Origin: JAAXTX01 sp037139695
GTDB taxonomy: Bacteria > Patescibacteriota > Minisyncoccia > Moranbacterales > UBA1568
NCBI GenBank assembly: GCA_037139695.1
Contig: JBAXFX010000052.1
Coordinates: 1-8,850, forward strand
Reading direction: 5' to 3'
Length of the DNA: 8,850 bases
This document shows positions 1 to 5,992 of this stretch, one piece after another. The notes beneath the pieces are model-generated. The model searched no databases, was not told the origin of the DNA, and worked only from the letters and a program-made list of their open reading frames with translations. Both the position numbers and the translations under genes were made by a program. Position 1 is the first letter of the stretch; every line of letters begins with the position of its first letter.

Positions 1-55
1 TCGAAATTCTCTCTCATTGTCAACACTATCGTGTTTGACAAACCCGACCACTTAA

Positions 56-106
56 CCCTACGGGCTACAAAAAGGCAAAAGATTCCCATCTCATGGGAGT
101 CTTTTG
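56..106 (+). repeat. 51-bp direct repeat, copy 1 (terminator module)
   Basis: A 51-nt stretch starting CCCTACGGGCTAC and ending GTCTTTTG is repeated without a mismatch at 259-309, an offset of 203 bp. It holds a short GC-containing lead-in, a GGCAAAAG segment and a terminator-like hairpin. Outside the 51 nt the flanks differ. The perfect identity points to a recent duplication or gene conversion. I cannot assign an element family. Confidence 0.9.
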
Positions 107-113
107 TTTTTTT
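77..113 (+). terminator. Rho-independent terminator, copy 1
   Basis: The arms at 77-89 (AAAAGATTCCCAT) and 93-105 (ATGGGAGTCTTTT) form a 13-bp stem with one G-T wobble and a CTC loop. A T-run at 107-113 follows. An A-run also precedes the stem, so it could work in both directions. It probably ends a transcript that enters from the left of the window. Confidence 0.8.
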
Positions 114-258
114 ATATATTACGGAGAAGGGAGTCGGACGGGCAGAAGCAAGATACGAGTGAAGACGAGTAATCGAGCGTCGATGAACGCGACCGGATAG
201 GGAGCATTCAGCGCTGCCCTGGACTACAAGACGTCAGCAGACGTCGAGGACGGAACTC
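114..258. other. Unassigned intergenic stretch between the two terminator modules
   Basis: I see no convincing open reading frame here; the possible frames are short and have no ribosome binding site. The sequence holds short self-complementary pieces: CAGCGCTG near 211-218, two GACGTC palindromes near 231-246, and GGGAGT near 129-134 that could pair with ACTCCC near 255-260. A structured RNA ending at the second hairpin is possible. It does not match the RNase P, tmRNA or SRP RNA signatures I know. It could equally be decayed sequence. Confidence 0.35.
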
Positions 259-309
259 CCCTACGGGCTACAAAAAGGCAAAAGATTCCCATCTCATGGG
301 AGTCTTTTG
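259..309 (+). repeat. 51-bp direct repeat, copy 2 (terminator module)
   Basis: This is the second exact copy of the 51-nt module at 56-106. It ends about 40 bp upstream of the predicted tsaD promoter, so it would insulate tsaD from upstream transcription. Confidence 0.9.
280..308 (+). terminator. Terminator-like hairpin, copy 2
   Basis: The same 13-bp stem and CTC loop as at 77-105. Here the stem ends in TTTT but is followed by GATATTCG instead of a further T-run, so termination on the + strand may be weaker than at copy 1. Confidence 0.55.
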
Positions 310-347
310 ATATTCGTTTGCCTTTTCCCGGCAATAACCATAGAGTA

Positions 348-376
348 GAGACACCCCGTCTAGACATCTCTATAAA
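348..376 (+). promoter_or_regulatory. Predicted tsaD promoter
   Basis: GAGACA (348-353, 4 of 6 to the -35 consensus), a 17-nt spacer and TATAAA (371-376, 5 of 6 to the -10 consensus). The ATG of tsaD at 382 lies only 5 nt after the -10, where transcription itself would start, so the mRNA may be leaderless. The -10 shares its CTCTATA context with those upstream of the Hsp20 and VanW genes. Confidence 0.5.
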
Positions 377-381
377 CTCCC

Positions 382-1713
382 ATGCATACAGAAAAATATC
401 CGAAAATCCTCGCCATCGAAACATCGTGCGACGATACCGCGGCGGCGGTCGTCACGCTCGTTGACGGCGTGCCGGTCGTCTTGTCGTCGGTCGTTTCCTC
501 GCAAATCGAACTCCACCGGCAATACGGGGGCGTCGTTCCGGCGCTTGCCGCACGCGAACATGTGAAGAACCTCGTCCCTGTCATCGACGAGGCGATGCGG
601 GAGGCTGGCGTCGTGAAGGATGATATCGACGCGATTGCGGTCACACAGGGCCCGGGTCTCATTCCTGCGCTCCTGGCCGGCGTATCCGCCGCCAAGGCGC
701 TCGCCCTCGTCTGGCAGAAACCCCTCATCGGGATCCATCACATCGAGGGGCATGTCTATGCGAACTTTATCGGTCAAAAGTCCATAAAGTCGAAAGTCGA
801 AAGTCAGGAACCGAAAACGGATGATGAAAACAAATCCCTCCCCCGGAGTACCGGGTACTCCCTTTCTGAAAGGGAGAGAAAAAACGTAGAAACAGAAAAT
901 CCAGAATCCTCCTCCCCTGCCGGAGGGGAGGAGCCCTTTGGGCGGAGGGGTGGGAGCAATGTCTTTCCATTGCTCGCGCTCGTCGTATCGGGAGGGCATA
1001 CGGAGCTTGTGCTGATGCAGGATCATTTCCAATATGAGATACTCGGTCGCACCAAAGACGATGCCGCGGGCGAGGCGTTCGACAAGGTCGCCAAGATGCT
1101 CGGCCTCCCCTATCCCGGAGGACCGGAAGTCGCAGAACGAGCCAAACGATACCAAGAAACGTCTTTGCGAGACGTCTTCGTCGAAGCAATCCAGGGCTCA
1201 GAATCCTCTGGATCGCCATGCCTTCGAGGACTCGGGCTCGCGAAGACAGACAAAAAAGATCTTCGCTTCCCTCGCCCAATAATCGATTCGGGAGATTATG
1301 ATTTTTCGTTTTCCGGACTCAAGACCGCGGTACTCTACGAGATCCGCAAGACCGCCGAAACCGACCGAGACGAATCGTTCGTGAACGGTATCTGCCACGC
1401 ATTCCAAGAAGCCGTCGTCGATGTCCTCGTCACGAAGACCAAGCGCGCCATCGAGGAATACGCTCCGGAAACACTCGTCATCGCCGGCGGTGTTTCGGCT
1501 AATGTTTCGCTCCGTGAATCCCTAGCGGCCATGATTGCCGAACGATTCCCGCACACCCGTTTCGTAGTTCCCGCATTCACTTATTCACTCGACAACGCGG
1601 CCATGATCGGCTCCGCCGCCGTTCTCCGTTATGCCCGGCTTACAACCGACGAACGTGAAGCGCTCAAACGAAACGCCATCGACCTCGAACCCGACGCGAA
1701 TCTGCCGCTGTGA
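382..1713 (+). CDS. tsaD: tRNA N6-adenosine threonylcarbamoyltransferase TsaD (Kae1/YgjD family) with two insertions
   Basis: TsaD transfers the threonylcarbamoyl group from TC-AMP to A37 of tRNAs reading ANN codons, making t6A in the cytoplasm with TsaB and TsaE. Visible motifs: ETSCDDT (13-19), metal-binding H120 and H124 in HIEGH, VSGGHTEL (202-209), DAAGEAFDKV (227-236), FPRP (296-299), DFSFSGLK (307-314), GGVSAN (369-374) and D404 in the DNAAMIG motif. The protein has 443 residues; family members are usually about 340. The excess comes from two low-complexity insertions, roughly residues 130-193 (between HVYANF and PLLALVVSGGHTEL) and 258-292 (before LRFPRP). Both coincide with palindromic repeat DNA, keep the frame and leave all catalytic motifs intact. 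ATG 382 has no Shine-Dalgarno, but the family homology begins almost at once (KILAIETS), which supports this start. No clear terminator follows. Confidence 0.97.
   Translation: MHTEKYPKILAIETSCDDTAAAVVTLVDGVPVVLSSVVSSQIELHRQYGGVVPALAAREHVKNLVPVIDEAMREAGVVKDDIDAIAVTQGPGLIPALLAGVSAAKALALVWQKPLIGIHHIEGHVYANFIGQKSIKSKVESQEPKTDDENKSLPRSTGYSLSERERKNVETENPESSSPAGGEEPFGRRGGSNVFPLLALVVSGGHTELVLMQDHFQYEILGRTKDDAAGEAFDKVAKMLGLPYPGGPEVAERAKRYQETSLRDVFVEAIQGSESSGSPCLRGLGLAKTDKKDLRFPRPIIDSGDYDFSFSGLKTAVLYEIRKTAETDRDESFVNGICHAFQEAVVDVLVTKTKRAIEEYAPETLVIAGGVSANVSLRESLAAMIAERFPHTRFVVPAFTYSLDNAAMIGSAAVLRYARLTTDEREALKRNAIDLEPDANLPL
774..960 (+). repeat. Repeat-rich insertion inside tsaD (insertion 1)
   Basis: This stretch matches the extra residues after HVYANF in TsaD. 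It contains a GTCGAAA-type direct repeat (786-804), a 7-bp hairpin GGAGTAC-CGG-GTACTCC (845-861), an 8-bp hairpin around TCCCTTTCTGAAAGGGA (859-875) and a perfect 10-bp hairpin with arms CTCCTCCCCT (909-918) and AGGGGAGGAG (924-933). Such strings of hairpins are typical of intergenic repeats. Here they are translated into a Ser/Glu/Pro/Gly-rich loop. Confidence 0.75.
1160..1248 (+). repeat. Imperfect palindromic repeat inside tsaD (insertion 2)
   Basis: The left arm (1161-1193: GTCTTTGCGAG, then CGAAGCAATCCAG) and the right arm (1208-1248: CTGGATCGCC, then CTCGCGAAGAC) are imperfect reverse complements around a short centre. The pattern resembles the widespread palindrome family with GCGAG and GAAGCAATCCAG boxes that I know from Rickettsia and other genomes; family membership is inferred from memory. 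It encodes about 30 residues absent from ordinary TsaD proteins. Confidence 0.7.
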
Positions 1714-1753
1714 GACAGATAACATGGAACATTTAATAGTTAGCAGATAACCA

Positions 1754-1789
1754 GCCTACGCCAAGGCTACGGCGTGGCAAGCAGAGAAA
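1754..1789 (+). repeat. Diverged intergenic repeat, copy A
   Basis: GCCTACGCCAAGGCTACGGC and the bases after it contain the inverted pair ACGCC/GGCGT and align with 1891-1926 (shared GCC, GCCAAG, CTACG, CAAG and GAGAAA positions). It lies just after tsaD and is followed by a perfect hairpin. Confidence 0.6.
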
Positions 1790-1808
1790 TACGGACACAT
1801 CCCTCGCA

Positions 1809-1831
1809 GGTTCAGGGTTGTACCCTGAACC
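1809..1831 (+). repeat. Perfect 10-bp hairpin with TGT loop
   Basis: The arms GGTTCAGGGT (1809-1818) and ACCCTGAACC (1822-1831) pair perfectly around TGT. No T-run follows, so it is not an ordinary terminator. It has the same architecture as the hairpin at 1934-1956 and is probably a small dispersed palindrome. Confidence 0.75.
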
Positions 1832-1890
1832 ACACGGTTTACAACCGAGCATATCATACGGCACAGGATAAAATCGACCCTTAGCTGTTC

Positions 1891-1926
1891 GCCTCTGCCA
1901 AGACTACGTCGCGACAAGGAGAAAGA
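1891..1926 (+). repeat. Diverged intergenic repeat, copy B
   Basis: GCCTCTGCCAAGACTACGTC and the bases after it align with copy A at 1754-1789, 137 bp upstream. The inner palindrome has decayed. As with copy A, a perfect 10-bp hairpin follows. Confidence 0.55.
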
Positions 1927-1933
1927 ACGGTAC

Positions 1934-1956
1934 GGAGCAGGTTACAAACCTGCTCC
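1934..1956 (+). repeat. Perfect 10-bp hairpin with ACA loop
   Basis: The arms GGAGCAGGTT (1934-1943) and AACCTGCTCC (1947-1956) pair perfectly around ACA, the reverse complement of the TGT loop at 1819-1821. The two hairpins could be the same kind of element in opposite orientations. It has no T-tail. Confidence 0.75.
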
Positions 1957-1971
1957 TGCGGAAGTAATCCC

Positions 1972-2001
1972 TTGACAAAAGCAAAAAATCGCGCTTATAT
2001 A
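1972..2001 (+). promoter_or_regulatory. Strong predicted promoter for the 2049 gene
   Basis: A perfect TTGACA (1972-1977), an 18-nt spacer and TATATA (1996-2001), or a 17-nt spacer to TTATAT (1995-2000). The expected start of transcription near 2008 leaves a leader of about 40 nt with a Shine-Dalgarno. This gene is therefore transcribed independently of tsaD. Confidence 0.7.
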
Positions 2002-2048
2002 CGAGCAAAGCGGATTCCCTTAACAATACATAAAAAGTGAGGTACACG

Positions 2049-2699
2049 ATGTCAAAACCGAAAAACACCCTTTCCGCATTCGAACTCTATCAGGCGTTCG
2101 TGGACTATTCTGAAAAAAACTATGCTATCGACAAGGAGGGCAGCCTATACGATTCCAATCCGATAGCCGATGTACGAACAGCGAACCTCATGATTTGTCT
2201 CTCAGGAGAATCCTATCTACAAATCGGATTTCACGTCAGCAGCAACCTTAAAAAAGCATATTTTCTTATTCGAACGCCCTATCTCACAACCGAAAATTTT
2301 CTCGTAAAAAAATCTTTTCATATCGGGACGTGCGGTGATATAGAGTATGAGGATGAAACCGCATACGGCATTGTCAAGAATTTTCTTTACGAGGTACTAA
2401 GAAAGCATCAGCTATCCTGCGTTCTTTCCCTACGTGCTGAAGAACCTACATGTGATAATGTGTTTAAAAACTGGACCTATCGCATCGATCTCATCAACCC
2501 AGAATCATGTACTCCAAAAGAATTTACAGATTCGCTCCACACCGTGAACTTTGCTGCCGAGGCTCTGATGACTGTCTGGGAAGAAGCCATGGAAAACCTT
2601 TCAAAATATAAGGAAACGCGGGAACGAAACGTAAACGAATTCATCGAAGCGATACGGAAAAAGATTCCTTCGCGTGCCGTAATAGTTTCGAATCCGTAA
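2049..2699 (+). CDS. Hypothetical protein, 216 aa
   Basis: I do not recognise this family. The protein is soluble-looking, with no signal peptide and no membrane segment. It opens with a helical segment (FELYQAFVDYSEKNY), has a middle that reads as alternating beta strands (ICLSGESYLQIGFHVSS, KKAYFLIRTPYL), a helix around GIVKNFLYEVLRKHQ and a charged helical C-terminus (WEEAMENLSKYKETRERN). A YbjN-like or secretion-chaperone-like fold is conceivable, but no motif proves it. ATG 2049 is preferred over the in-frame GTG at 2037 because GAGGT at 2039-2043 is a good Shine-Dalgarno 5 nt before the ATG. The gene is visibly richer in A/T and in AAA and other AT-ending codons than tsaD and valS. It has its own promoter and terminator, so it looks like an autonomous unit, possibly acquired by transfer. 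Confidence 0.75.
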   Translation: MSKPKNTLSAFELYQAFVDYSEKNYAIDKEGSLYDSNPIADVRTANLMICLSGESYLQIGFHVSSNLKKAYFLIRTPYLTTENFLVKKSFHIGTCGDIEYEDETAYGIVKNFLYEVLRKHQLSCVLSLRAEEPTCDNVFKNWTYRIDLINPESCTPKEFTDSLHTVNFAAEALMTVWEEAMENLSKYKETRERNVNEFIEAIRKKIPSRAVIVSNP

Positions 2700-2718
2700 T
2701 CTCACATCAATCTTATCC

Positions 2719-2752
2719 GAAACCACGCAAACTCGTGTGGTTTCATTTTTTT
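2719..2752 (+). terminator. Rho-independent terminator after the 2049 gene
   Basis: The arms GAAACCACGC (2719-2728) and GTGTGGTTTC with one base before it (2735-2744) form a 10-bp stem with one G-T wobble and a 6-nt loop. T2746-2752 follows. It separates the hypothetical gene from valS. Confidence 0.85.
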
Positions 2753-2799
2753 ATCCGAAAATCATGCTTTTCTTGAAAGAATCCGAAAAAGGCCGTAGT

Positions 2800-5454
2800 A
2801 TGGGGAATATGGAACCACACGAGATACCGAAGGCATACGATCCGAAAGAATGGGAAACCAAGCTCTACCAGAAATGGGAAAAGAGTGGCTTTTTCAACCC
2901 AGATATTTGTATTGAAAAAGGTGTCACCAAGGCGGACGCCGAGCCGTTCTCCGTCCTTATGCCGCCACCGAACGTGACCGGAGTACTCCACCTCGGCCAC
3001 GCGATGGAAAATTCCATCATGGACGTCGCGGCGCGCTATCACCGCATGCGTGGCGATAGGACCCTTTTCCTGCCTGGCGCGGATCATGCCGCCGTCGCCA
3101 CGCAATCACGCGTCGAGAAGAACCTCGTCGCCTCGGGCATGACAAATCCCAGGCAGGAACTCGGCCGCGACGGACTCCTTGAAAAGATCCGCACGTTCGC
3201 CGACGGATCGAAGGAAACCATCGCCAAACAGGTACGCGCCATGGGATCGAGCTGCGACTGGTCGCGATTCGCGTACACGTTCGACGAACCCCGGGTCCTC
3301 GCGGTGAACACGATGTTCAAGAAGATGTACGACGACGGCCTTATCTATAAGGGCTACCGCGTCGTCAACTGGTCCGTGAAGGGACAGTCCACCTGCTCCG
3401 ACGACGAGCTCGAACACATCGAGCGTCCCGCGAAGCTGTACACGTTCCGTTACTCGAAGGATTTTCCGATCGCCGTGGCCACGACCCGCCCCGAAACCAA
3501 ACTCGGCGATACGGCGGTCGCCGTCCATCCGGACGATCCGCGCTATCGCGACCTCATCGGCCAGACCTTCGAAGTCGAAGTCGGTGCTGCGAAACCACTT
3601 TCAATAAAAATCATCGGTGACGAGGAAGTCGACCCGACCTTCGGTACGGGTGCGGTTGGTGTCACTCCCGCGCACAGCCAGACCGACTTCGACATGCGCG
3701 AGCGACATCCGGAAATAGGGCTCATCGCGGTCATCGGTATCGATGGCAGCATGACCGCCGAAGCCGGACCGGCATATGCCGGACTCCCCGTCCTTGAAGC
3801 ACGCGGGAAATTCGTCGCCATGCTCCGGGAGAAGGGCCTACTCGAAAAGGAAGAGGAAGTCACGCAGAACGTCGGCACGTCCGACCGGTTCGGTGACGTC
3901 GTCGAAGTCATCCCGATGGAACAGTGGTTCGTCGCGGTAAACCGCGAGATTCCCGGACGCGGTAAGACCCTCAAGGACCTCATGCGCGAAGCCGTGACGG
4001 AAGGACTCGGCGGGGATGCCGACCGAAGGGTCGCGATCCAGCCCGAACAGTTTGAGAAAATCTACCTTCACTGGATCGACCTCCTCCGCGACTGGTGCAT
4101 TTCCCGACAGATCTGGTGGGGACACCGGATTCCGGTGTGGTATCGAGTAAAGTCGAAAGTCGGGGAAAAAGACCCGGAAATCGAAATGTATTGCGGGATC
4201 GAGGCGCCCGACGGAGAGGGATGGGAACAGGATTCCGACACGCTCGATACCTGGTTCTCGTCCGGACTATGGACCTTTTCCACGCTCGACCAGGGAAACG
4301 ACTTCGCGAATTTCCATCCCGTTTCCTTCATGCAGATGGGATCCGAGATCATATTCTTCTGGATGGCCCGGATGATCCTCATGACCACGTACGCACTCGA
4401 TACGATCCCCTTCCGCGACGTATACATTCACGGCATTCTCCGCGACAAGGACGGCCGCAAGTTTTCAAAATCGCTCGGCAACGGCATCGACCCGATCGAC
4501 ATCGGCAAGGAATACGGGACCGACGCGCTCCGGATTGCACTTCTTTCTGATGTGACTCCGGGCAACGATTCGCGATTCTCGACGGACAAAATGGAAACGT
4601 CTCGGAATTTCGTGAACAAGCTCTGGAACCTCTCGCGCTATGTCGCCACGATGAGCACGGCCGGCGAAGACTCCGGCACTGCGAGATCCCTCTCGGACCG
4701 GTTTATACTCGGCAGGCTCTCGAAGATCGCGACCGAAACGACGGGCCACCTCGCCGAGAACCGATTCTCGCTCGCGATCGAGACACTCCGGGCCTTCACA
4801 TTGGACGATTTCGCCGACTGGTATGTCGAGATCCACAAGGTTGAAAAGAACGATGCCGTCCTCCGGCAGGTCCTCGACACCCTGATACGGCTCTGGCACC
4901 CGTTTATTCCCTTCGTGACCGAGGCGATATACGCGACGCTGGACGGAAAAGGATTTCTTATGACCGTTCATTGGCCGGATATCCCCGAAACGGAAAATCC
5001 GGAGACCAGCACGGCCTTCGGGGAACTCCGGACGCTTGTCACGAGGATCCGCAACATCCGTGCCGTCTATCGGATCGACCCGGCGAAGCGGCTCCACGTT
5101 TCGCTTTCACCGAAGAACCTCGACCTCTCGGAAAGTTATCCGGTCATCGGACGGCTCGCACGCATCGACATCACGGAAAGGGTCGACGGGGCGGCGGCCG
5201 AACTACTCGTCTCCGACCGGCTCTCCGCGAGGGTCTCGCTCGAAGGCATCATCGACATAGATGCCGAACGGGTACGACTCGGAAAGGAACTCACCGAGGC
5301 GGAAAGGTATGCGAAGTCGCTCGAAGCCAAGCTCGGCAATCCGTCCTTCGCCGACCGCGCGCCGGGAGCGATCGTCGCGCAGACCAAAGCGACACTCGAC
5401 GAAACGAATGCCAAAGCCGCCGAACTCCGCGGACATCTTTCCTCGATTTCCTGA
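2800..5454 (+). CDS. valS: Valyl-tRNA synthetase
   Basis: This class I aminoacyl-tRNA synthetase charges tRNA-Val in the cytoplasm and hydrolyses mischarged Thr-tRNA. The order of parts is standard: an N-terminal AYDPKEWETKLYQKWEKSG segment, the HIGH box as HLGH (64-67) after PPPNVTG, the CP1 editing domain (TTRPETKLGDTAVAV near 228-240 and TPAHSQTDFD near 289-297), RDWCISRQIWWGHRIP, TWFSSGLW (484-491), the KMSKS box as KFSKS (554-558), an anticodon-binding domain (about 605-745) and a C-terminal coiled coil (about 819-884). At 884 residues it has normal length. ATG 2800 is chosen because AAAAAGG lies 7 nt upstream. ATG 2809 would leave no room for a ribosome binding site, and GTG 2737 lies inside the terminator. 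An extra RVKSKVGEKDPE-like segment follows VWY448; its DNA shares 15 nt with the insertion in tsaD. Confidence 0.98.
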   Translation: MGNMEPHEIPKAYDPKEWETKLYQKWEKSGFFNPDICIEKGVTKADAEPFSVLMPPPNVTGVLHLGHAMENSIMDVAARYHRMRGDRTLFLPGADHAAVATQSRVEKNLVASGMTNPRQELGRDGLLEKIRTFADGSKETIAKQVRAMGSSCDWSRFAYTFDEPRVLAVNTMFKKMYDDGLIYKGYRVVNWSVKGQSTCSDDELEHIERPAKLYTFRYSKDFPIAVATTRPETKLGDTAVAVHPDDPRYRDLIGQTFEVEVGAAKPLSIKIIGDEEVDPTFGTGAVGVTPAHSQTDFDMRERHPEIGLIAVIGIDGSMTAEAGPAYAGLPVLEARGKFVAMLREKGLLEKEEEVTQNVGTSDRFGDVVEVIPMEQWFVAVNREIPGRGKTLKDLMREAVTEGLGGDADRRVAIQPEQFEKIYLHWIDLLRDWCISRQIWWGHRIPVWYRVKSKVGEKDPEIEMYCGIEAPDGEGWEQDSDTLDTWFSSGLWTFSTLDQGNDFANFHPVSFMQMGSEIIFFWMARMILMTTYALDTIPFRDVYIHGILRDKDGRKFSKSLGNGIDPIDIGKEYGTDALRIALLSDVTPGNDSRFSTDKMETSRNFVNKLWNLSRYVATMSTAGEDSGTARSLSDRFILGRLSKIATETTGHLAENRFSLAIETLRAFTLDDFADWYVEIHKVEKNDAVLRQVLDTLIRLWHPFIPFVTEAIYATLDGKGFLMTVHWPDIPETENPETSTAFGELRTLVTRIRNIRAVYRIDPAKRLHVSLSPKNLDLSESYPVIGRLARIDITERVDGAAAELLVSDRLSARVSLEGIIDIDAERVRLGKELTEAERYAKSLEAKLGNPSFADRAPGAIVAQTKATLDETNAKAAELRGHLSSIS

Positions 5455-5470
5455 TCCTTCATCAAAGCGC

Positions 5471-5950
5471 ATGTTCCTCTTCCTTATTTCTGGATCATTC
5501 TCGGCACTGTTTGCGGTCATCGCGGAAATCGCCGTTTTCTCGTTCCTCGCCCCCGCCGGGACCGGAATCGACCCCTGGAATCTCAACACTACCGGTACGC
5601 CACTCTCCGCCATCCTCGTAACCCTGGTTTTCGTCGCGGTCATCGAGGAATCCTTGAAGGTCCTCGTCCTCACGAAGCAGGCGAACCGCATCACCGGGTC
5701 ATCCCTTTCCTTCCCCTCCCTCATGTTCGGCTTCGGTTTCGCGGTCACGGAGATAACGATGGCCTCCATATCGTCGGGCAACGGCGCCCTAATCCCGATT
5801 CCGGCTGCCACGGGCATGCTCGTCGTACACGGCCTGACCGCATTTCTGTACGGTTCCGCCATCCCTGCCGGACGGAACCAGCTCCGCCTCATGTTCATCG
5901 TCGGTATATCGATACACCTCGCCTACGATATCTTTCTTGCGCTTGCGTAA
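5471..5950 (+). CDS. Small polytopic membrane protein, PrsW-like putative intramembrane protease
   Basis: The 159-residue protein has about five hydrophobic segments (near 3-27, 45-68, 81-100, 108-130, 140-158). Motifs in order: EESLK (59-63) at the end of helix 2, GFGFAVTE (87-94), H120, and HLAYD (149-153). An EExxK motif followed by a GxGFAxxE segment and later histidines is the pattern of the PrsW family, membrane-embedded metalloproteases known from anti-sigma factor cleavage. CPBP-type proteases share EExxK and are the alternative. The assignment rests on motifs only. ATG 5471 lies 16 nt after the valS stop and has no clear Shine-Dalgarno, so translation is probably coupled to valS. The frame is open upstream to 5261, but that part overlaps valS in another frame and reads as out-of-frame valS sequence. 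The substrate is unknown. Confidence 0.7.
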   Translation: MFLFLISGSFSALFAVIAEIAVFSFLAPAGTGIDPWNLNTTGTPLSAILVTLVFVAVIEESLKVLVLTKQANRITGSSLSFPSLMFGFGFAVTEITMASISSGNGALIPIPAATGMLVVHGLTAFLYGSAIPAGRNQLRLMFIVGISIHLAYDIFLALA

Positions 5951-5965
5951 AAAATCCTCTATACT
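5937..5965 (+). promoter_or_regulatory. Predicted hsp20 promoter
   Basis: TTGCGC (5937-5942, weak), a 17-nt spacer and TATACT (5960-5965, 5 of 6), overlapping the end of the membrane protein gene. The context CCTCTATACT closely matches CCTCTATAAT upstream of the VanW gene. No CIRCE inverted repeat is visible. Confidence 0.5.
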
Positions 5966-5992
5966 TTGGATGAAAACATTAAACGGAAAGCC

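Noticed and set aside
1..41. Truncated tRNA end at the window edge (TCGAAATTCTC) or promoter using TTGACA at 35-40
   Set aside because: The T-loop-like string lacks the required C61 and a credible acceptor strand. No -10 lies at the right distance after TTGACA, which is instead part of a bulged hairpin (17-41).
370..1155. Long open frame on - strand opposite tsaD
   Set aside because: It is fully antisense to a well-supported gene, reads as Arg/Asp/Gly-rich shadow sequence and has no start signal.
2737..2799. Extension of valS upstream to GTG 2737 or ATG 2764
   Set aside because: GTG 2737 lies in the terminator stem of the preceding gene and ATG 2764 has no ribosome binding site, whereas ATG 2800 has AAAAAGG at good spacing just before the conserved N-terminus.
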